A stretch of 64,000 nucleotides of DNA from Cyclobacteriaceae bacterium. GTDB lineage: Bacteria > Bacteroidota > Bacteroidia > Cytophagales > Cyclobacteriaceae. Positions 60,376 through 64,000 of the stretch are shown here, in pieces (positions within the stretch are counted from its first letter, which is position 1; every line of letters begins with the position of its first letter). The position numbers and the translations under genes are program-made. The stretch is from positions 1 through 64,000 of the forward strand of contig JANQPQ010000010.1 in assembly GCA_028285445.1 (NCBI GenBank). The letters run 5' to 3'. The notes beneath the pieces were generated by a model. That model was not told the DNA's origin, did no database searches, and saw only the letters and a program-made list of their open reading frames with translations.

Positions 60376-61389
60376 ATGAAATACCTGCCACTAGTACTAA
60401 TAACCCTTCTCATTGCCTGTACTGATAATAGTTGGAAGGACGAGTTGGAACAAGGAAACAGAGCCTTAGCGGGAGGGAATCACCTTGAGGCTATCGCAAT
60501 ATATGAGCAGTTGTTGAAGGAAGATAGCACCATCGTTGATGCCATAAATAACATTGGGGTGGCATATGTTCAGCTGGGTAAGTATGAAGTCGGTATTTCC
60601 TACTACAGTCGGGCACTGGCCCAGCGGCCGGCATTCTGGGATGCTAAGTACAACCGCGCAAATGCTTTCTTCGAGAGTGCGCAACATTATCGTGCCTTAC
60701 AGGATTATCAGGAGTTAAGAGCCCAGACTCCTGATTCCATGAAAGTACATTTCGGCTTGGGACTTACTTACACGCACCTGAGGCAATATGACAGTGCCAT
60801 ATCAGCCTTCAACTCAGCAATAATGCTTGATCCTGCCAATGCCGAATTGCTTGTTAACCGAGGCACAGTTAAGTACTACCGCAAGGCCTACAGTGAGGCT
60901 GAGCAGGATTTACGCAATGCGCTGAAACTAGATCCGCAGGAGGCCCATTCCTACAATACCCTGGGATTGATATACAACGACCAAAACCAATACGAGGAGG
61001 CCGCCGGCTTTCTCCGAAAGGCAATTAATCTAAGCCCGACCGATCCATTTTTCCTTAATAACCAAGGCTTGGTTTATATCAACCAGGGGAAGTATGATTC
61101 GGCACTCATACTGATTAACCGTAGCATTACACTCGATCCGACTAATGCGTGGGCATATCGCAATAAAGGGTTACTTCAGTTGAAACTAAAAGAATACGAT
61201 AGGGCAGTGGAGTTGCTGACACAAGCCTTAGATAGAACCGATTTAATTGATGAAATCTATGTGCCTCTTAGTTTGGCTTATGAGGGTTTGGGTAATAAGG
61301 AAAAGGCTTGTGAGGCACTGTTGATGGCAATAAAAAGCAACGAATCTACGGAGGAAGTACCGTATATCGACCGTTGCAAGTCCCATTAA
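60376..61389 (+). CDS. TPR-repeat lipoprotein
   Basis: The product has 337 residues. The signal ends in a lipobox (LITLLIAC, Cys 15), so the protein is probably lipid-anchored in the envelope. At least seven TPR units follow with regular 34-residue spacing (for example FNSAIMLDPANAELLVNRG, LRKAINLSPTDPFFLNNQG, INRSITLDPTNAWAYRNKG). It is a protein-interaction scaffold; no partner is indicated. Monocistronic, with a strong terminator after it. Confidence 0.85.
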   Translation: MKYLPLVLITLLIACTDNSWKDELEQGNRALAGGNHLEAIAIYEQLLKEDSTIVDAINNIGVAYVQLGKYEVGISYYSRALAQRPAFWDAKYNRANAFFESAQHYRALQDYQELRAQTPDSMKVHFGLGLTYTHLRQYDSAISAFNSAIMLDPANAELLVNRGTVKYYRKAYSEAEQDLRNALKLDPQEAHSYNTLGLIYNDQNQYEEAAGFLRKAINLSPTDPFFLNNQGLVYINQGKYDSALILINRSITLDPTNAWAYRNKGLLQLKLKEYDRAVELLTQALDRTDLIDEIYVPLSLAYEGLGNKEKACEALLMAIKSNESTEEVPYIDRCKSH

Positions 61390-61394
61390 ACCAT

Positions 61395-61422
61395 AAAAAA
61401 AGGGGCCTAAGCCCCTTTTTTT
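61395..61422. terminator. Bidirectional intrinsic terminator
   Basis: GGGGC-CTAA-GCCCC flanked by seven A's on the left and seven T's on the right. It serves the TPR lipoprotein gene on the plus strand and the SusD gene on the minus strand. Confidence 0.9.
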
Positions 61423-61437
61423 ATCTAAGTATATTTC

Positions 61438-62844
61438 TTAATTACCACTTTGCAGGTTATCCCAATTGATTTCTGCCTGAGGTATGGCGAGTTGAGTGAA
61501 TATTGACTCGTCTGTCGCGATGAACGCTCCAGTCGTTGACTCCCAATCTCCCTCCAGGTCACCTAACCTGTCGTACCTTCTCAAATCTGCCCAACGATGA
61601 GGCATTGGCTCAAACCAAAGTGAGTATCTTCTTTGGAAAAGAATTTCATCGATAAGCTCCGCGTTAGTAGTACCGCCAGTGTATGCAGCGAGGCCATTTA
61701 CAGTTCTAATAGCGTCGATAGCTGCAACAGCTGCCGCTGTACCACCAGTCTGCGCCTCAGCTTCTGCAAGCATCAGCACCAATTCTTCTTGTCGAATAAA
61801 TGGAACACCACTGGTGTTGCTTGCCCATCTACCATCCTGGTGAGTGGCAGTATACTCAACGAGTGCCTGGTTTGTAACTGGGTTGTTTACTCTTTCAAAG
61901 AACTTACTACCCCTTGCATCTCCCGCAAGCATATCCCGGATCATCACCGGGTGTACAACTTCCAACTGAGTTGAGAATTGGTCTAGCGGAAAGAAGAAAG
62001 GATTAAATCCGTCTGGAGGTCCTGCATAACTGTGCATTGGGCCTTCGGCGAAGGTAGTAGTAGTTTGACTAGCTACAGGATCCATGAATGAGCTGTTAAG
62101 TGCAGTGATTACACCTGCCCAATCCTCAGCGTACATGGCAGCTCGGGCAGCGATTGCCCTGTTCAACTCTCTCATAGTAGCAGGAGTATCGAATCCAGCA
62201 AATCCTGAAGTAAGACTAAATGCGAAAGAGCTTCCTGCATTGCCAAGAGCTGTATTCCCTTCATCAAGGATACCTCTAATCGCTGTTAAGGCAGCTGCTT
62301 GGTCCAGCCTTGGACCAGGGTTTAATGGATCACTAACATCGATCCTGATTCCATTTGAGCCTTGCGCCAACCAAGGAACCAGGTATTGGTAACCTTGAAT
62401 AGTTTTGGCAAATCCTTCAACCCCAGCTATTTCCGCTGCAGTTAAATTTGCAGTGTTATTAGCCGCTTCAATAAGGAAATTTGCTTGCTTGATGGCTTGG
62501 TAAGGTGCATTGTAAGTATTGCCAACTGCGAAGAATGCAGCATCTGGCGGCAATGCTCTACCTAACCAATCTTGCGTGAATCGAGGATCAGAGTCTCTGA
62601 AGGATAAAGTCTCTCTTCCGAATGATCCGAAGGCCCTGGAAGTAGTAGCAACATATCCTCTGTGCCTTGATTCCAAACCTGTAACCAGGCCTTGTATTTG
62701 CGATTTTGTCGCATCCGACTGCACAACAGCAGCATCAGCTGCATTAGGGTTGTTAACTTTGTCAATTTCAAACACCTCACACGAAGAGATGCTCACAATC
62801 AATGCCAACAACAAAGTTGATTTATATATGATTATCTTTTTCAT
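61438..62844 (-). CDS. SusD/RagB-family outer-membrane nutrient-binding lipoprotein
   Basis: The product has 468 residues. The lipobox is SISSC, so the protein is anchored to the outer membrane and faces outward. SusD marks are the N-terminal TPR-like helices and the C-terminal block FIRQEELVLMLAEAEAQTGG, AIDAIRTVNGL, then EILFQRRYSLWFEPMPHRWADLRR. It forms the lid of the SusC transporter encoded 19 bp upstream. The substrate (glycan, peptide or other) cannot be inferred; no hydrolase is adjacent in the window. Confidence 0.93.
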   Translation of the reverse strand: MKKIIIYKSTLLLALIVSISSCEVFEIDKVNNPNAADAAVVQSDATKSQIQGLVTGLESRHRGYVATTSRAFGSFGRETLSFRDSDPRFTQDWLGRALPPDAAFFAVGNTYNAPYQAIKQANFLIEAANNTANLTAAEIAGVEGFAKTIQGYQYLVPWLAQGSNGIRIDVSDPLNPGPRLDQAAALTAIRGILDEGNTALGNAGSSFAFSLTSGFAGFDTPATMRELNRAIAARAAMYAEDWAGVITALNSSFMDPVASQTTTTFAEGPMHSYAGPPDGFNPFFFPLDQFSTQLEVVHPVMIRDMLAGDARGSKFFERVNNPVTNQALVEYTATHQDGRWASNTSGVPFIRQEELVLMLAEAEAQTGGTAAAVAAIDAIRTVNGLAAYTGGTTNAELIDEILFQRRYSLWFEPMPHRWADLRRYDRLGDLEGDWESTTGAFIATDESIFTQLAIPQAEINWDNLQSGN

Positions 62845-62863
62845 CTTAATTCTTGTTATTGGA

Positions 62864-64000
62864 TTAAAAATCTACGCTAAGGTGGAACAATACTCTTCTA
62901 GAACTGGGGAAAGGTGTAACTTCCACACTAGCAGCTGTAGGATCCTGGGTGAATTGTGATACCTCAGGGTCATAACTTCTGTAGTCGCTCCAGATAAATA
63001 AGTGATTTCCACTAACTCCCAATTTTACCTTTTCTACAAAACCTTTAAAGGCGTTGTTAGTGATAGACTCAGGAAGTGTATAGTATAGACCAATCTCTCT
63101 TAGTTTCCAGTAAGAAGCATCCTGGATGAATTTGCCAGCTCCACTTGCTGCCAGACGACCAGGGCCATTAGGAACCGGATTACCACTACCATCAACGAAC
63201 CCAAGATCGAAGTCATCAAAGTCAGGAGCAGTACCTCCAAGATCCCACAGGAATTCAGACAGGTTAATGTTGTCGTTTCCTTTACTGTGGTGAAGAACGA
63301 ACGTGAAATCAAAGTTCTTCAAGAAAGAAATCTGGTTGAAGAATGACATCTGATAATCAGGCTGAGCATCTCCATATGGAGTAAATCTTCCAGTTCCGTT
63401 TCCAGATCCGTCAGTTAATTCAGGAGTACCAACAATTGAAGTAGGAGAAGAACCTTCTGCTAATTCGTAAGTACCAAGACCGGCACCAAATCCACCGTTA
63501 GTAGATGCAGGTACATCCCATCTTGTTAGCTCAGTTTCGTTTGACCAGTAGTTAACTCTACTGAACCACTCAACATTTGCCGTCTTAACTGGAGATCCGC
63601 TAAGCGCTAGCTCAACACCGGTGTTTTTCAGGTCACCAGCGTTAATAGTAATCTGCGTGATACCAGTTGAACTTGCTGGAACAAGGAAGTTGATAAGATC
63701 CTTAACTTCTTTGTTGTAGTAAGTTGCTTCGAGTAGAACTCTTCCGTTGAAAAGACCTAAATCCAAACCTACTTCAATTTCCTGAGCAGTTTCAGGCTTC
63801 AAGTTAGGATCAACAGAAGTTGTTGAAAGCGTAGTTCCAGAGGATCCACCTACGAATACGTTATTAAGCTGAGTGAAGGTAGTACCAAAGTTTGGCAGAC
63901 CACCAGTTTCACCGTAAGCAGCTCTCAACTTAAGTTGGCTTATTTGATTTACGTTGAAGAAATCAAAGTTGGCAATGTTGAAAGCGATAGAAGCCTTAGG
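62864..64000 (-). CDS. SusC/RagA-family TonB-dependent transporter (N-terminal part outside window)
   Basis: The frame is open to the last base of the window; 378 C-terminal residues are visible. They show typical SusC barrel features: SQLKLRAAYGETGGLPNF, DPNLKPETAQEIEVGLDLGL, LEATYYNKEVKDLI, LSGNHLFIWSDYRSYDPEV-like GNHLFIWSDYRSYDPE, and the end PFPSSRRVLFHLSVDF. It is partnered with the SusD gene 19 bp downstream. The plug and carboxypeptidase-like domains lie beyond 64000. Confidence 0.93.
   Translation of the reverse strand, partial: PKASIAFNIANFDFFNVNQISQLKLRAAYGETGGLPNFGTTFTQLNNVFVGGSSGTTLSTTSVDPNLKPETAQEIEVGLDLGLFNGRVLLEATYYNKEVKDLINFLVPASSTGITQITINAGDLKNTGVELALSGSPVKTANVEWFSRVNYWSNETELTRWDVPASTNGGFGAGLGTYELAEGSSPTSIVGTPELTDGSGNGTGRFTPYGDAQPDYQMSFFNQISFLKNFDFTFVLHHSKGNDNINLSEFLWDLGGTAPDFDDFDLGFVDGSGNPVPNGPGRLAASGAGKFIQDASYWKLREIGLYYTLPESITNNAFKGFVEKVKLGVSGNHLFIWSDYRSYDPEVSQFTQDPTAASVEVTPFPSSRRVLFHLSVDF

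Overview
The window is chromosomal DNA of a Bacteroidota bacterium, probably a free-living Cytophagales-type organism. The evidence is two type IX secretion (T9SS) adhesins with CHU_C-type C-terminal domains, each paired with a PorP/SprF protein, a SusC/SusD pair, a THX ribosomal protein, TonB receptors with carboxypeptidase-like N-termini, and promoters with the Bacteroidota -7 box TAnnTTTG. I see no insertion sequence, phage, CRISPR array, tRNA or rRNA. The family cannot be fixed from sequence alone.

Layout. 1-12.4 kb: two adhesin + PorP/SprF pairs; the first adhesin is cut by the window edge and carries nine 306-bp tandem repeats. 12.5-17.4 kb: cca, a TPR protein, an ECF sigma/anti-sigma pair, an FtsE-like ATPase, a small transaldolase and the SRP RNA. 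17.5-22.8 kb: a zinc-ribbon/cyclase/ATPase/TPR signalling protein, a second sigma/anti-sigma pair and an unknown cysteine-containing protein. 23.0-32.2 kb: THX with a histone-H1-like tail, the trpEGDCFBA-aroF operon, then phenylalanine hydroxylase. 32.3-39.8 kb: peroxiredoxin, a cysteine-less flavin oxidoreductase, a nitroreductase, an S10 peptidase, small proteins and a Crp/Fnr regulator. 39.8-46.9 kb: the complete his operon (minus strand, hisGDCBHAF-IE). 47-54.5 kb: an AhpD-like protein and two tandem propeller-amidohydrolases. 54.5-64 kb: a Ca/Na antiporter, a TonB receptor operon with its own winged-helix regulator, a TPR lipoprotein and a SusD/SusC pair cut by the right edge.

The most notable content is four ribosome-dependent attenuators that fall outside the long reading frames. 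Two tandem leader peptides, each with three consecutive Trp codons, precede trpE. One with five consecutive Tyr codons precedes phenylalanine hydroxylase. One with five consecutive His codons precedes hisG. Each leader is followed by an intrinsic terminator. For the his leader and the second trp leader, alternative antiterminator pairings can be written base by base. Three of the four leaders start about 5-13 nt after a TAnnTTTG box, so they are probably translated from leaderless or nearly leaderless mRNAs. The Tyr leader implies that the hydroxylase serves tyrosine synthesis.

Other regulatory signals are a shared 15-bp palindrome at two sites in the winged-helix/TonB operon and a symmetrical array of TGTAA/TTACA half-sites upstream of the AhpD-like gene.
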